Below, one piece after another: positions 1 through 9,173 of a stretch of DNA of 64,000 nt. Positions within the stretch are counted from its first letter, which is position 1; each line of letters starts with the position of its first letter. The position numbers and the translations under genes were made by a program. The stretch is taken from NCBI GenBank assembly GCA_024516035.1, contig CM044957.1:48087001-48151000 (forward strand), read 5' to 3'. The notes under the pieces were generated by a model. The model was not told where the DNA came from. It saw only the letters and a program-made list of their open reading frames with translations, and ran no database searches. The stretch comes from Bactericera cockerelli. Lineage: Eukaryota; Arthropoda; Insecta; Hemiptera; Triozidae.

Positions 1-103
1 ACTTTCGTGATATCACAACTACTCAAATTTACGCCGAACCCGGGACTTGAACCACCGACCTCCAGGTTAAAACACCGCCGCCTTATTGATCAATATATGA
101 CCA
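1..103 (-). repeat. SINE-B copy, cut by window edge
   Basis: On the minus strand this reads as a tRNA-like head with box B GGTTCAAGTCC followed by a body ending in a TATCACGAAAGTG tail. The same unit recurs about ten times in the window; this copy joins a SINE-I head at about 104. Confidence 0.75.
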
Positions 104-222
104 CACCGGAAGGTATCCCTTACAAACAACTGCAACCAAATTTAGATAACAATTTCTTGTCGGCTCAGGACCTTCCGAACGGCAAGCGAGCGCTTAACCA
201 CTGAGCTAATCGCGCGCTCTTG
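104..222 (-). repeat. SINE-I head and proximal body
   Basis: The minus strand shows GATTAGCTCAGTGGTTAAGC (tRNA-like box A), then CTCGCTTGCC and the TTTGTAAGGGATACCTTCCG body shared with the longest copy at 16390-16745. The box B is degraded here. Confidence 0.7.
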
Positions 223-258
223 AAAGGCTTTGCAACTTTTTGAAACAAAATGTTGCGC

Positions 259-419
259 TGAGGTTGGGTGGAAGAGATTGCCAAAGGCAATAACCCCGCC
301 CTTTAGTTAGGACATACATTATGTATATATTTTTTTTCTCTCTTTCTTCTTCTTTCTCTTGAATTGTATATTAATTTGTAAGTATCTGTGTTGTATATAT
401 GTCCAATTAATAAAGTGTT
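259..419 (+). repeat. Element C (retroposon 3' end)
   Basis: It begins GGTTGGGTGGAAGAGATTGCC, carries CCCCGCCCTTTAGTTAGGAC and ends in AATAAAGTGTT. At least six further copies lie in the window, several with AAT microsatellite tails, which suggests an RNA-mediated element of the LINE 3'-end or SINE type. No protein is encoded. Confidence 0.65.
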
Positions 420-422
420 AAA

Positions 423-649
423 CACGTTGATCGCCAACGCTATAGAGTTACATTTCCTCAGGGGCCCAAATGACACTCCAATGTCAAGTGAATTCACCTG
501 ACGGGCCGTAAGAGATAATCATGTCAGGTGAATTCACCTGACTAGATAATCATGCCGTACGAGATAATCATGTCAGGTGAATATGCCTGACGGGGCCACC
601 TGGGAAAAGTTAGTGTCAGGTGAATTCACCTGACGGGGCGATCAACGTG
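423..649. mobile_element. TTAA-type inverted-repeat element (piggyBac-like MITE)
   Basis: The ends are CACGTTGATCGCC and its reverse complement. The left flank is TTAA and the right flank TTAT, a decayed TTAA target duplication. No coding capacity. The core holds the palindromic units at 479-640. It sits 20 nt from the 5' splice site of an arginine kinase exon. Confidence 0.65.
479..640. repeat. Cluster of 20-bp palindromes
   Basis: The perfect palindrome GTCAGGTGAATTCACCTGAC occurs at about 525 and 614, with one-base or few-base variants at about 483 and 573. Each contains two opposed E-box-like CAGGTG motifs. The units lie inside the element at 423-649. Confidence 0.8.
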
Positions 650-668
650 TTATATAATAACGTCTCAC

Positions 669-866
669 CTGGAGGTTGTATCTGCCAGCGATCTCCTCCA
701 GCTTGGAGAGGTCAGCCGCCAGCTTGGGCAGTTTGATGTGGACGGAGGCCCGCACTGTGGTTCCCAGGTTGGTGGGACAGAAGGTCAGGAACCCTAGCCG
801 GTCATCGTGCGAGAAGGGGATTCTCTTCTCGATGTCGTTGACGGCCGAAACCAACCGTCTGTAGAC
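669..866 (-). CDS. Argk: Arginine kinase coding exon, active-site segment
   Basis: This 198-nt exon encodes [15 protein letters not shown] through [12 protein letters not shown]. It includes [18 protein letters not shown], the phosphagen kinase signature with the reactive Cys. The acceptor is TTCCCCAG before GTCTAC and the donor is CTCCAG followed by GTGAGA; both ends are phase 0. It is the last exon in the window, and the C-terminal exon must lie to the left. Confidence 0.95.
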
Positions 867-3800
867 CTGGGGAATTGTGGATGAGAGAAAGTGGACTTTT
901 AGTTAATTTTTTTTTTGAAAAATCGGAATAAATATATTTTTATATTACATATTACTAGCCAGGCACGCGCCGGTATGGCAGCATAAAGTCCTGCTAGAAT
1001 TTTAAAATTTTAAGCATCAAAATTTCAAGTCAAAATTCTAGGAAAACATGACACCCAAAGAAGACGTTTCAAGGACAAGCTGAATAAGTGGAGAAATACT
1101 GATTTTTTTAATAAAAGGCAAAAAATTTGCGAAATAATATAATAATATATTTTTATAAAAATCTGGCGTTTATTACATATTATCTCATTTTCAGGCAAAT
1201 ATTTTCAAGGTTATATGAAAACATAGCCCATTATCTCATTTCATTTGATATCTTCTCAATTGAAGACCCAACTATCAGCAGAAACTGTAAATACGTACAT
1301 TTGAATTTTCAAGGAGTTATAAATTTCTTGGCCTGGCTTATTCGCCTTATGGTCGAATTATAAAACAGGATTAGATTTAATCTAAGTAGACACTATCTCT
1401 TAACTCGGGCTATAGGTACTGAGCTGTGATTGGTTGAAAACTAACTTGAGGGCGTGTCAGGCTTTGCTTAACTTTAATCCTGTTTCATAATGTGAACCCT
1501 AGAGTCTTATTATTATGTGGTCATGGGGAAAATTGCATGCATTGGCTGGGATTGGAACCAACGGATCCCTACCCTACCTGAATCACCAAACCACGCTTTG
1601 ACCACTGCACCACCAAATTAACACGTTCGTTACCGAACGGCCATATGTGGATGTTTTTGTGTTTTTCTGTGGGACCGAAACACACATGTGGCCGTTATCA
1701 AAATTTTAACGAGGGACCGGACATCCATATATGGCCTTTTTGAGGTAGGTTGTTAGTATTAGAACAGATATAGGATCGATTCTTGTACAAATACGATGCC
1801 AAATATGCAAAAAAAAATATTTTGGTACCCAGGATGCAACAGCGACTTTACCGCCTGGTCCCTACGTAAAACTTGAAAAAATTGGCTTGGTAACGAACGT
1901 GTTAAAGGTAGGCTCCTCTTCATCATTATATGGTGGCGTCATCGTGAACGATGGTATCCAGACAGTTTAGGAATGACTCAGCACATCTACCATTGTCTTT
2001 ACAAGGAGGCTAATACATAATTGATAAAGGCCCCCAGAACCAAGCCAATGATGGTCTACTCCCTGTTAATAGTCCCCCAGCCAGACTGCTGGTGAGCTGG
2101 TCTACTCCCTGTTTATACTCTCCCAATCAGACTGCTGGTCTACTCCCTCTTTATAGTCCCCCAGCCAGACTACTGGTCTGCTCCCTGTTTATAGTCCCTC
2201 AGCCAGACTGCTGGTCTGCTCCCTGTTTATAGTCCCCCAGCCAGACTGCTGGTCTGCTCCCTGTTTATAGTCCCCCAGCCAGACTGCTGGTCTGCTCCCT
2301 GTTTATAGTCCCCCAGCCAGACAAGGCTCCTCTTACCTGTCCCAGGTCCCCGCCCATCTGCATGGAGATGAGTCTCAGGTGGTCTTCTTCGTTGCACCAC
2401 ACCAGGAACGTTTTGTTGTCATTGTGGTAGATTCCGCGACCAGTGGGCCAGAATCTGCAAGCATTGGCAGCCTGCGTGAAGGAAAATAAATATAAAGAGT
2501 CTTATTATTATGTGGTCAAATGAGGAAAAATGCATTGGCTGGGATTGGAACCAACAGATCCCTTCGCTATACCTGGATCAATAGACTATCACAATTCAAT
2601 TATTGATTTAATAATAATAATACCTCCGTGGTTCAGTGGTTAAGAGAATTGGTTGCTGACCCAGTGGTTGCGGGTTCGAATCCCGGCCGGAGCGGAGAAT
2701 TCTAACCGAGTTTTTCCGTTTCTGGAATGGTATGGATGTAAAGGTAAAGTGCCCTGAAGTATTCCAAATTCGGTTCCGGGGCACAACTACCTTAAAAGCC
2801 AGGAGCTACTGTAGACGCTTGTGGTCTGTGTAGTAGTCTGCCCATCTCGTAGTATGCCTCCCCTCCGATGGGCGAGAAGTGACACAATGCTTCCCATTTA
2901 GGTGCTGGGTCAACACGAGTGCACCGGAAGGTATCCCTTACAACCAAATGTAACCAAATTCATTATTAGTATAAGCAGGTAAGTGAGAGGTTGTACTAGA
3001 CTAGATGAACATGAATATCATCAGAACATACCTGGACAACTGTTTCGAGCTTATTTGTTCTCATCAGCAGGTAATAGTTCTGAGTATCCATGCCATCAAC
3101 TAACCTCTCTATTTTAATTAGTATAGGTAAACAGTAAAGTGAGAAGTTGTACTAGATGTAATAATAATAATACTCTTTAGTGGAAGGTTACCACCAGGCG
3201 AGGTTAATGCTCAAAGCATTTTCTACCACCTAACCCTCAGAGTCTTATTCTTATGTAGTGACAAACTCAAATTAATGAGGAAAAAATCATGTAGGTACTG
3301 GGTGGGATTCGAACCAACGGATCCCTACGCTACCTGGATTACCAGAGTAGCGCCTTAACCACTTGACTACCAGACTACCTTTTTGATCAAACCATTCATC
3401 TCTTGACGAAAACCACAACACAAATTGTATTTTAGCGATAAAGTATACTCCACGATTTTTTGTTTTGTCGGCTCAGGGAATTGAACCCGCGACCTGCCGC
3501 ATGGGCTACCGACACTGACCTGCAGGAACCTGTCTCCCTCCTTGAAGAGGAAATGGTCGTCGATGAGCTTCTGTTGCACCTCCTTGGTCATGCCCGTGAG
3601 GGGGTAGAACTGACCCTTGAGCTCCCCGTCCAGTCCGGACAGGGTGGAGGAGACCTTCTCTTCCATCTCCTTGTACTGGGCCTCGGTGAGGCAGGGATTG
3701 AAAGGGTAGCCCTGCAGGGAGCGGCCACACCGGACTCGCGTCGAGATGATGAATTCACCCTGGAGGGAGAAACGTGTTTGTTAATTCACTTAGGAGGGAG

Positions 3801-6800
3801 AAATGTGTTTGTTAATTTAACAATGGAGAAAACACCAGCTTATTTGCTGAAATGGGTCTTAACAAGCCAGGCTTTGAAAAAAGTCCAAGTCCTCAAGATG
3901 ATTGATCGCACATAGAAATATGTGGTTCAGGACGTGACAACTTGGAAATACAGTTGCCTAGAAACCAGGCACAGCCAGTAAGAAAATGTGTTGGGGGTGC
4001 TCCCACAAAAACCAGACTAAAATAGTATTTATAGAGTCGCTCTTTAAGTACCATTCCAATCATATTATTTATGTATTAATTATTCTAGAAATGTGTGATT
4101 ATTTTCATTGTGTACGAGCTAGGACTTGAGAAAATTCTCTCTTTTTCATCAGGGGGTGCTGCAGTTCTGCAGCTCCTTAGCACCGGCCGAGAAACCATTA
4201 TCCTCCTCCCATCTAGCTGTAGCCAAGCTAGCTAGAGCCACAAGAACTACAAAAGCTTACGGCAGCGTCCAAGTTGGCGAATGAGTCGACGTCTCCCCAG
4301 TTCTTGGGGGGATGTTTGTCAGTCTTCTTGAACCCCTTGTGATAGTCCTCAATGATGGGGTCGAACAGGTCCGCGAACACAGTGTAGGCCTCCGCGTCAG
4401 GGGCGTAGATTCCTACTCCGGAGTCCGGGTTCTCGATACCTGATGGGGCGAGAATTTCATTAATTAAATTAATAAATAACACTTCGACGACCGGGTGTGC
4501 CACCGGTGGTACACGCATGTACTACGCCTGTGAATAGCCTAAACATCGCCGGTCCCACGGGAGAACTTACTAAAAACATGCCGGTCGTCTATGTGTTAAA
4601 TAAAGGATAATACCTAATAATTTAAAAAAATTAATCCTAGACATATAAAAAAGTTTCAATAATAGTTATCATATTAACACAAATATGATGACTGCCATTT
4701 CTAATAGAAGAAACATGGCGAAGAAAGAATAATTTTATTATTGCTAAAAATACACCGCCAATTACGGACACATCACTCCCTCGTGAATATTTTTCTTTTT
4801 TTATGGTCGAGGGTCAAGTTATCATATTTGTGTTACCTAATCAGTGATTAAAAGCACTAGTTGCTGACCCGGAGTTTGCGAGTTCGAATCCCGGCCGGAG
4901 CGGATAATTCGGAACGAGTTTTTTTTCGTTTCTGAAATGGCATGGATGTAAAGGTAAAGTACTCTGAAGTAATGCGAAAGCGGTTCCGGTGCACAATTAC
5001 CTTATATAAAATTTAAAAAATCTGGTGTAAACATCACACGACTTTCCTTATCCCCCAAAAAGGAGTCGAATTCCGCCACTGGTGACTCAACGGTAACAGA
5101 TAAGTAAAAATCAATACCAAATTCGTAATCAGCACTTCAAAATCATTGAATTTGATATGTCACAACCCCCATGTAGGATGAATAATAAAAAAGTTAGTCA
5201 AAGCGGGTCCCCCCGAAATACCGGTAAATTGGGGATGAGTTCCAAAAAGTTCAAGATATCAAAAAAATGATCAGAATAGACCCCTATTATTTTTTTAATC
5301 TAAGAAAATGATGTTCTCTAAAAAAATTTGTATCTTTAACCAATTTAAAGAAGCGGCGCTTGCGGCTAGCATTTGCGGCCCTGTGGCCGCAGAATGCGGC
5401 CGATTTCAACCAAAAGTTTCGTGGTTTGTCTGGTGTATAAAATCAATTTGTGTACCAAATTTCAAGTCTCTAGCTTTTACCGTTCTTGAGATATCCTGTT
5501 CACACACAGACAGACAGACAGACAGACGCACGGACCAATGGCTGAAAACAACTTTTTTGGTATCCTGAGGCCATGATTCGTCCAGAAATGTGAAAAACTG
5601 GGTAGGTCAAATTTTCGACGAATACAATACTTTCCTTATTATAAGATAAGGAAAGTAAAAAAAGATTCCTCACCTGACTGAATGACATCAAGCAGGGTGG
5701 ATCCAAACGAAGTCTTCTTCACCTTCAGAGCATCGAAGATTTCTTTGGTCAAATATTTCTTGAGCAGGGATTTGCTTTCCGTGGCCTGAAGCTTGGCGAA
5801 ACCAGCCTCTAGCTTGTCAAGAGTAGCTTGGTCAACCATTTTTGTACTGAAAGCAATAATGAATTTAAATAAATAAATAAACCTTAATTGGAACATAAAT
5901 ATTACATACATCAAAATTAATACATATATCAGAACAACTGGTTCCAATTCAGCTTATGAAATTAACTGAATTACTTTTATTTCATGAGCTTTAGCTTAGG
6001 AAAAATATCTTTGTATATGTTATCCTGTTGTTAAATAAATAAATAAAAATATATGTCAAAAAAAATGCATTATCGAGTTTCGGCCCGAAACGCTGTACGG
6101 CAATGCCTCATTGTGTAGAGTAGGGTTAGGAAAAATAAATATATGGCCATGCCTCGGGTAGCAGTCCTTCCTCGTACATTTTATTTCCGATAAATTTCTA
6201 ATATTAGAAATCGGAAGTATTGTGTTCGTTTTTGTAAAAAAAAATATTTTTTTGCTCCGATTTCAATTTTTTTCATATTTTTGGACGTTTCATAACCTCC
6301 TGAGCAAATTTGGTTTTGTGTCCGTCTGTCGGTCTGTCGGTCTGTTAAAACGATTCCTTGTAACGCGCAAATCTCGGAAACTACTCGACCGATTTTGATG
6401 AAATTTTGCACACATCTAGGAGACATTCTGTAGATGGTCCCATTTTAAATTCATCGAATTCGTACTAGCGGTTCTTGGTGAAAGAGACCATGCGCCTGAC
6501 CACTAACTTTTTACTTAAACGCTGATATCTCGTAAACGGTACACCCGATTTTGATGAAATTTTGTATGTATATGCATATTATTGTTTTACACAGGCTTTT
6601 TATATTTTTTTTTAAATTAATTTTAATTTGACTCTTATATTTAAGAAAATCCGAAATTTTGGACAATAAAGTCAAAAAATAAGTACCACGACTTGCCGAT
6701 ACAGAATTTTTAGCAGAATCTAGAATGTAGTATTCTACCATATAAACAGTATTCTACCATATAAAACAAATTTGAAGAGAATCGCTTCAGCCGTTTTGGA

Positions 6801-9163
6801 GATACAAGTAATTTAGTATAAAAACTCAAAATTCGCACGTGTACACAATGTGAAACAATCACGAGGAAGTATTGTGTCCATAATTGGCAGTGTTTTTTTT
6901 TATATGTTTACAAAATTTCGTCGAAATCCGTTCAGTAGTTTCTGAGATTTGCGCGTAACAAGGAATGTTTTAAATGGGACCATCTTCAATACATCTCCTA
7001 TATAAGTGCACAATATTTCGTTGGAATCCGTTCCTTATTTTGCGCGTTGCAAGGGATGCATATAACAGACAGACATAGGGAGGGCGCAGTTGCTTAGGTA
7101 TAATCAATCTATGACCATAGATTGATTCAAATCCATGGTCATTTGTCAAAGTATGTGTGTCAGAGGAGCGAGGAGAAGATGGAAGACATGGGATGGAATG
7201 CTGGGTTATGAAGATGGAATAGATGCGTGGAAAATAGACTGATATGTCTTTATGTTTTAAAAGAAACAGGGAGTAGACCAGCAGTTTGGCTGGGGGACTA
7301 TAAACAGGGAGTAGACCAGCATTGGCTTAGTTCTGGGGGCCCTTGTCAATTATTAGCCTCATTGTAAAGACAGTGGTAGAAGTGCTAAGTCATTCCTCCA
7401 CTGTCTGGCTACCATCGTTTTCGATGACGCCACTCTATGATGATGATAGTAAAATATTATATTTATATTTAAAGAAAAAATAATAAACAGATGGATTCGA
7501 AACCACACCGGTCACCAGTCCATATCCTCGTTGCTCAACTTCAGTGATCAGATGAAAACTTATGCATTAAATAGGATGCACCCGACCTCGGGTAATAGGT
7601 TTGGGAAAAGTCAAAGAAGAAGAAGACTCACGACGTCTTGACATCTTGCTTATCAGGCTCAACGCAGGTGAGCGCCTCTAAAAAACGAGTCACATCCATC
7701 TTTCATCTTATAAAGTCTATATCACAGAATGAAGGTACCAGAAATTTTGGTTTCCTATCGTAACTACTGATTTTGCGACCTGCAGGTTGTAGAACTATCA
7801 GATTTTGGCCGGGCCCACCAAAGTGGCCAAATTCTATACATGTAAAATTTGAACCACATAGAAGTCTAGCCGTGTGAAGACTATGTGATGCTGGCATTCC
7901 GGACAAACCCTGGCTGTGTGAGGTTAATGTGAGTAGCAGGTTTGTGAGTTTCCTGTGAATGGAGGGTAACCCCCCCGTCGTGATGTGACCATGCCGTTGA
8001 AAGCGACGTTAAACAAGAAGTATCCGTTAAAGTTACCAAACTTAAGCCAGCTTCGCGTCAATGGCATTAACTTCGCCCCGGATTACAAAACAATTGTAAT
8101 TTAAAAAAAATTAATGTTCTTTATAACAGAGCAGTCTAGGGACCGGATTATAATAATAATTTTAATGGATAGTGGCGCTTTTGGCTAAACAGATGAAGAT
8201 ATCAAAAAAAAAATATATTGAGAATTCATTGAAAAAGTTATCATATTTGTGTTAATCACTTTCGTGATATCACAACTACTCAAACTCGCTTTTCTAAATC
8301 CACGCTGAAACCGGGACTTGAACCACCGCGACCTCCAGGTTACAAGTCTGCCGCCTTATCGATCAAGCTTCTGAGGTCGGTATCTATGATCGTTTGTCAT
8401 AATGGTCTGTGTGTCAGAGGAGCGAGGAGAAGATGGAAGACATGGAATGGATTGCTGAGTTATGAAGAGGGAATAGATGCATGGAAAAGAGACTGATATG
8501 TCATTTTGTTTTAAAAAAATATGATTATTAATAAAATATTATATTTATATAAAGAAAAAATAATAAATAGATTGAATCGAAACCAGTCCATATTATTCTT
8601 GTTACTTATGCATTCAATAGTTTGTAAATAGCCTTCGATCCCCGGCTTGGCAGGGGATCGTACTTTGGTTTTCGGGGTCCACTCATACCTCATACCTCGT
8701 GAGGAAAAATGAGTAGCTGCTTTAATGTGAGCAGCGACCAGTGGCGAAATTATTGGCAAAAATACGATATTAGGATAGTAAAGATACAAAAAGTCCTATA
8801 ATTCTGCGCTACCCACTAAAATTATTGTTGTTGTTGTTATTATTATTAAGTACTTTATTAGATAAAAAGACACATATATGTACAATACAAATAATTACTT
8901 AAAAAAAAGTGGAAACAATAAAAACAATAAAATGGAAAGAAATAGATAAATACATATTATGTCCTAACTAAAGGGCGGGGTTATTGCCTATGGCAATCTC
9001 TTCCACCCAACCCTTTTCCACCCAAAAAAATATGATATTATAACACAAAGAAACACATTATTATTATTATTAAATAGGATCGACCCGACCCCAAGTAGGA
9101 TTGGGAAAAGGTAAAGTGAAAGAAGAAGAAGACTCACTTGGTTTGGACATCTTTATCTCCCAT
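669..9163 (-). CDS. Argk: Arginine kinase gene (spliced; 3' end beyond window)
   Basis: Arginine kinase reversibly transfers phosphate between ATP and arginine in the cytoplasm and is the invertebrate muscle and nerve energy buffer. Five downstream coding exons are visible: 5674-5846, 4261-4439, 3520-3759, 2337-2471 and 669-866. All have consensus splice sites and compatible phases (1, 0, 0, 0, 0). They encode 306 residues starting [13 protein letters not shown]. Family enzymes are about 355 residues, so roughly 50 C-terminal residues lie left of position 1. Visible landmarks are the substrate loop [13 protein letters not shown], the nucleotide-binding arginines in STRVRCGRS, and the signature CPTNLGT with the reactive cysteine. 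The protein looks intact. Two alternative upstream first coding exons (7632-7716 and 9138-9173) both join in frame to the exon at 5846. Identity is near certain; the alternative starts are inference. Confidence 0.95.
870..1350. other. Intron sequence, nothing recognised
   Basis: AT-rich arginine kinase intron. I see no coding exon and no clear repeat family here. Confidence 0.4.
1353..1490. mobile_element. Short inverted-repeat element
   Basis: The ends AAACAGGATTAGATT and AACTTTAATCCTGTTT are inverted. The core contains GCTGTGATTGGTTGAAA, also found in elements at 17456-17585 and 46362-46455. Looks like a small non-autonomous DNA element. Confidence 0.5.
1501..1614 (-). repeat. SINE-D fragment
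   Basis: It runs from the AGAGTCTTATTATTATGTGG body to the tRNA-like head (GATTGGAACCAACGGATCCC on plus). It ends where the TTAA element at 1618 begins. Confidence 0.65.
1622..1901. mobile_element. 280-bp TTAA-flanked MITE
   Basis: Perfect 13-bp terminal inverted repeats CACGTTCGTTACC are bounded on both sides by TTAA (1618-1621, 1902-1905), the piggyBac-type target duplication. Non-coding. The CAC start matches the elements at 423, 4490 and 38120. Confidence 0.8.
1910..2334 (+). mobile_element. Element P with 38-bp tandem units, inserted at a splice donor
   Basis: A 403-bp insertion is bounded by the 11-bp direct repeat AGGCTCCTCTT (1910-1920 and 2324-2334), read as a target site duplication. 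The left part (GGTGGCGTCATCGTGAACGATGG) recurs at 7265-7440 and 32205-32400. The right part, about 2083-2322, is six to seven tandem units of about 38 bp containing CCCCAGCCAGACTGCTGGTC. It lies just inside the intron after arginine kinase exon 2337-2471. Confidence 0.75.
2337..2471 (-). CDS. Argk: Arginine kinase coding exon
   Basis: This 135-nt, phase-0 exon encodes [18 protein letters not shown] through [14 protein letters not shown]. The acceptor is TTCACGCAG and the donor is GGACAG followed by GTAAGA. The intron side of the donor is part of the 11-bp duplication flanking element P. Confidence 0.95.
2496..2589 (-). repeat. SINE-D fragment
   Basis: Carries the GTCTTATTATTATGTGGTCA body and ATTGGAACCAACAGATCCC head. 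Both ends are truncated. Confidence 0.6.
2622..2790 (+). repeat. SINE-A, near full length
   Basis: The tRNA-like head has TGGTTCAGTGGTTAAGAG (box A) and GGGTTCGAATCCCGGCCGG (box B). The body has TTTTTCCGTTTCTGGAATGG and the tail GGTTCCGGGGCACAACTACC. It is preceded by an ATA-rich run. Confidence 0.8.
2795..2962 (-). repeat. SINE-I tail
   Basis: Reverse copy of the distal part seen at 16500-16745. It includes the segment around GATGGGCGAGAAGTGACACA and the GCACCGGAAGGTATCCCTTA junction. The head is missing. Confidence 0.65.
2963..3165. repeat. Direct repeat pair flanking an unidentified segment
   Basis: AGTATAAGCAGGTAAGTGAG at about 2969 and a similar AGTATAGGTAAACAGTAAAG at about 3120 are each followed by GTTGTACTAGA. 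The intervening 120 bp is not recognised. Confidence 0.4.
3166..3376 (-). repeat. SINE-D, near full length
   Basis: One of the best SINE-D copies. The minus strand reads from a tRNA-like head (GTGGTTAAGGCGC, GTTCGAATCCC) through the CATTTTTCCTCATTAATTTG-type body to CTTCCACTAAAGAG and an AAT tail. Confidence 0.75.
3462..3513 (-). repeat. SINE-I head remnant abutting a splice donor
   Basis: The minus strand gives CCCATGCGGCAGGTCGCGGG then GTTCAATTCCCTGAGCCGAC, the SINE-I box B region. The remnant starts about 7 nt into the intron after arginine kinase exon 3520-3759. Confidence 0.6.
3520..3759 (-). CDS. Argk: Arginine kinase coding exon
   Basis: This 240-nt exon starts [20 protein letters not shown], with the nucleotide-contacting arginines, and ends [14 protein letters not shown]. 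The acceptor is CTCCCTCCAG; the donor is CTGCAG followed by GTCAGT, somewhat weaker than consensus. Phase 0 at both ends. Confidence 0.95.
3760..4260. other. Intron, short local duplication only
   Basis: GGAGGGAGAAACGTGTTTGT just upstream of the exon acceptor is repeated at about 3792 as GGAGGGAGAAATGTGTTTGT, a 30-bp tandem copy next to a splice site. The rest of the intron shows nothing recognised. Confidence 0.5.
4261..4439 (-). CDS. Argk: Arginine kinase coding exon, substrate loop
   Basis: This 179-nt exon encodes [19 protein letters not shown] through [12 protein letters not shown]. The SGVGIYAPD loop contacts the guanidino substrate in the family. The acceptor CGCCCCATCAG and donor GCTGCC followed by GTAAGC give phases 1 and 0. 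Confidence 0.95.
4490..4595. mobile_element. 106-bp TTAA-type MITE
   Basis: The inverted ends are CACTTCGACGACCGG and CACATAGACGACCGG (right end read inward). The right flank is TTAA and the left flank ATAA. Non-coding. Confidence 0.6.
4836..5004 (+). repeat. SINE-A copy, decayed head
   Basis: Box B GAGTTCGAATCCCGGCCGG and the full body and tail are present; box A is degraded. It is preceded at about 4745-4800 by the distal end of a hairpin-headed element. Confidence 0.75.
5020..5658 (-). mobile_element. Hairpin-headed element, subfamily 1
   Basis: Read on minus it starts with the hairpin ACTTTCCTTATCTTATAATA...AAGGAAAGT. It continues with TATTGTATTCGTCG, a run of GTCTGTCTGTCTGTCTG, then GATATCTCAAGAACGGTAAA. 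The distal half matches 48120-48560. No protein is evident; the class is not recognised. Confidence 0.55.
5674..5846 (-). CDS. Argk: Arginine kinase exon with internal start MVDQAT
   Basis: The exon begins TACAAAA then ATG at 5839, giving [18 protein letters not shown] and ending LLDVIQS plus the first base of the next codon. The N-terminus [13 protein letters not shown] is the classical arthropod arginine kinase start. The exon opens after the acceptor TTGCTTTCAG, so a spliced leader or upstream coding exon exists. Upstream reading of T ACA AAA is open and phase-compatible with the two alternative exons. The donor is TCAG followed by GTGAGG. Confidence 0.95.
5860..5960. repeat. Element Q (dispersed, also at 53073)
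   Basis: AATAAATAAATAAACC, then AATATTACATACAT and CAGAACAACTGGTTCCAATTC, match 53073-53175. Both copies sit within about 30 nt of an exon acceptor (arginine kinase here, EDEM1 exon 3 there). Confidence 0.6.
6181..6905 (+). mobile_element. Hairpin-headed element, subfamily 2
   Basis: It begins with a hairpin, ACTTCCGATAAATTTCTAAT...ATCGGAAGT at the neighbouring copies, here ATTTCCGATAAATTTC. It continues with a GTCTGTCGGTCTGTCGG tract, CTCGACCGATTTTGATGAAA, and ends at GGAAGTATTGTGTCCATAAT plus GGCAGTG. A near-identical copy is at 23594-24345. Stops interrupt every frame. Confidence 0.6.
6906..7090 (-). repeat. Inverted fragment of hairpin-headed subfamily 2
   Basis: Two short segments, about 6910-7000 and 7000-7060, resemble reversed pieces of the preceding element around CATTTTAAATTC and the GCGCAAATCTC motif. 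Confidence 0.4.
7265..7440 (-). mobile_element. Element P, reverse copy
   Basis: Reverse orientation of the unit at 1921-2323 with only about two 38-bp units, then CCATTGGCTTAG-type, GGGGGCCCTTGTC and GGTAGAAGTGCTAAG blocks. Confidence 0.7.
7632..7716 (-). CDS. Argk: Alternative first coding exon 1a of arginine kinase
   Basis: ATG at 7699 opens [15 protein letters not shown] then DKQDVKT and two bases (TC) before the donor GTGAGTC. Joined to TACAAAAATGG at 5846 this reads S-T-K-MVDQAT in frame. A possible acceptor TGTGATATAG precedes it (7717-7719), so it may be exon 2 after an untranslated leader. An earlier ATG at 7705 hits a stop within 16 codons. Seen: open frame, consensus donor, matching phase and a paralogous exon at 9138. 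Inferred: actual use. Confidence 0.55.
7868..8018 (+). repeat. 5'-truncated SINE-E/F body
   Basis: It starts in the shared body at GATGCTGGCATTCC and runs through GGAGGGTAACC to CGTTGAAAGCGACGTTAAAC. The head is missing. Confidence 0.7.
8237..8381 (-). repeat. SINE-B, full length
   Basis: The plus strand reads TATCATATTTGTGTTAATCA at the tail through GGGACTTGAACC (box B reversed) to GCTTCTGAGGTCGG. It sits between the two arms of the arginine kinase upstream duplication. Confidence 0.8.
8632..8850 (+). repeat. SINE-G copy
   Basis: Has GGGGTCCACTCATACCTCA, TGAGGAAAAATGAGTAGCTG and GAGCAGCGACCAGTGGCG, ending in a TTG/TTA tail. The tRNA-like head is decayed. Confidence 0.65.
8850..9022 (-). 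repeat. Element C, reverse
   Basis: From TACTTTATTAGA through CTAACTAAAGGGCGGGG to CAATCTCTTCCACCCAACCC; includes the AATAAAG-type tail side. Confidence 0.7.
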
Positions 9164-9173
9164 TTTATAAAAG
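9138..9173 (-). CDS. Argk: Alternative first coding exon 1b of arginine kinase
   Basis: ATG at 9163 opens MGDKDVQT plus two bases (AA) before the donor GTGAGTC. Joined to the exon at 5846 it reads N-T-K-MVDQAT in frame. The region is the paralogue of exon 1a: same flanks, same GATATAG possible acceptor and same donor. It would add 11 residues before MVDQAT. Use is inferred. Confidence 0.55.

Larger units (their letters stand above)
7107..7867. repeat. Segmental duplication copy 1, carrying alternative exon 1a
   Basis: This interval matches 8382-9330. Shared blocks are GGAGCGAGGAGAAGATGGAA, TAAAATATTATATTTATAT, AAAGAAGAAGAAGACTCAC at the exon donor, and GATATAG acceptor sequence followed by the GTAACTA and CTATCAGATT blocks. 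Element P (7265-7440) is inserted only in this copy. Confidence 0.75.
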
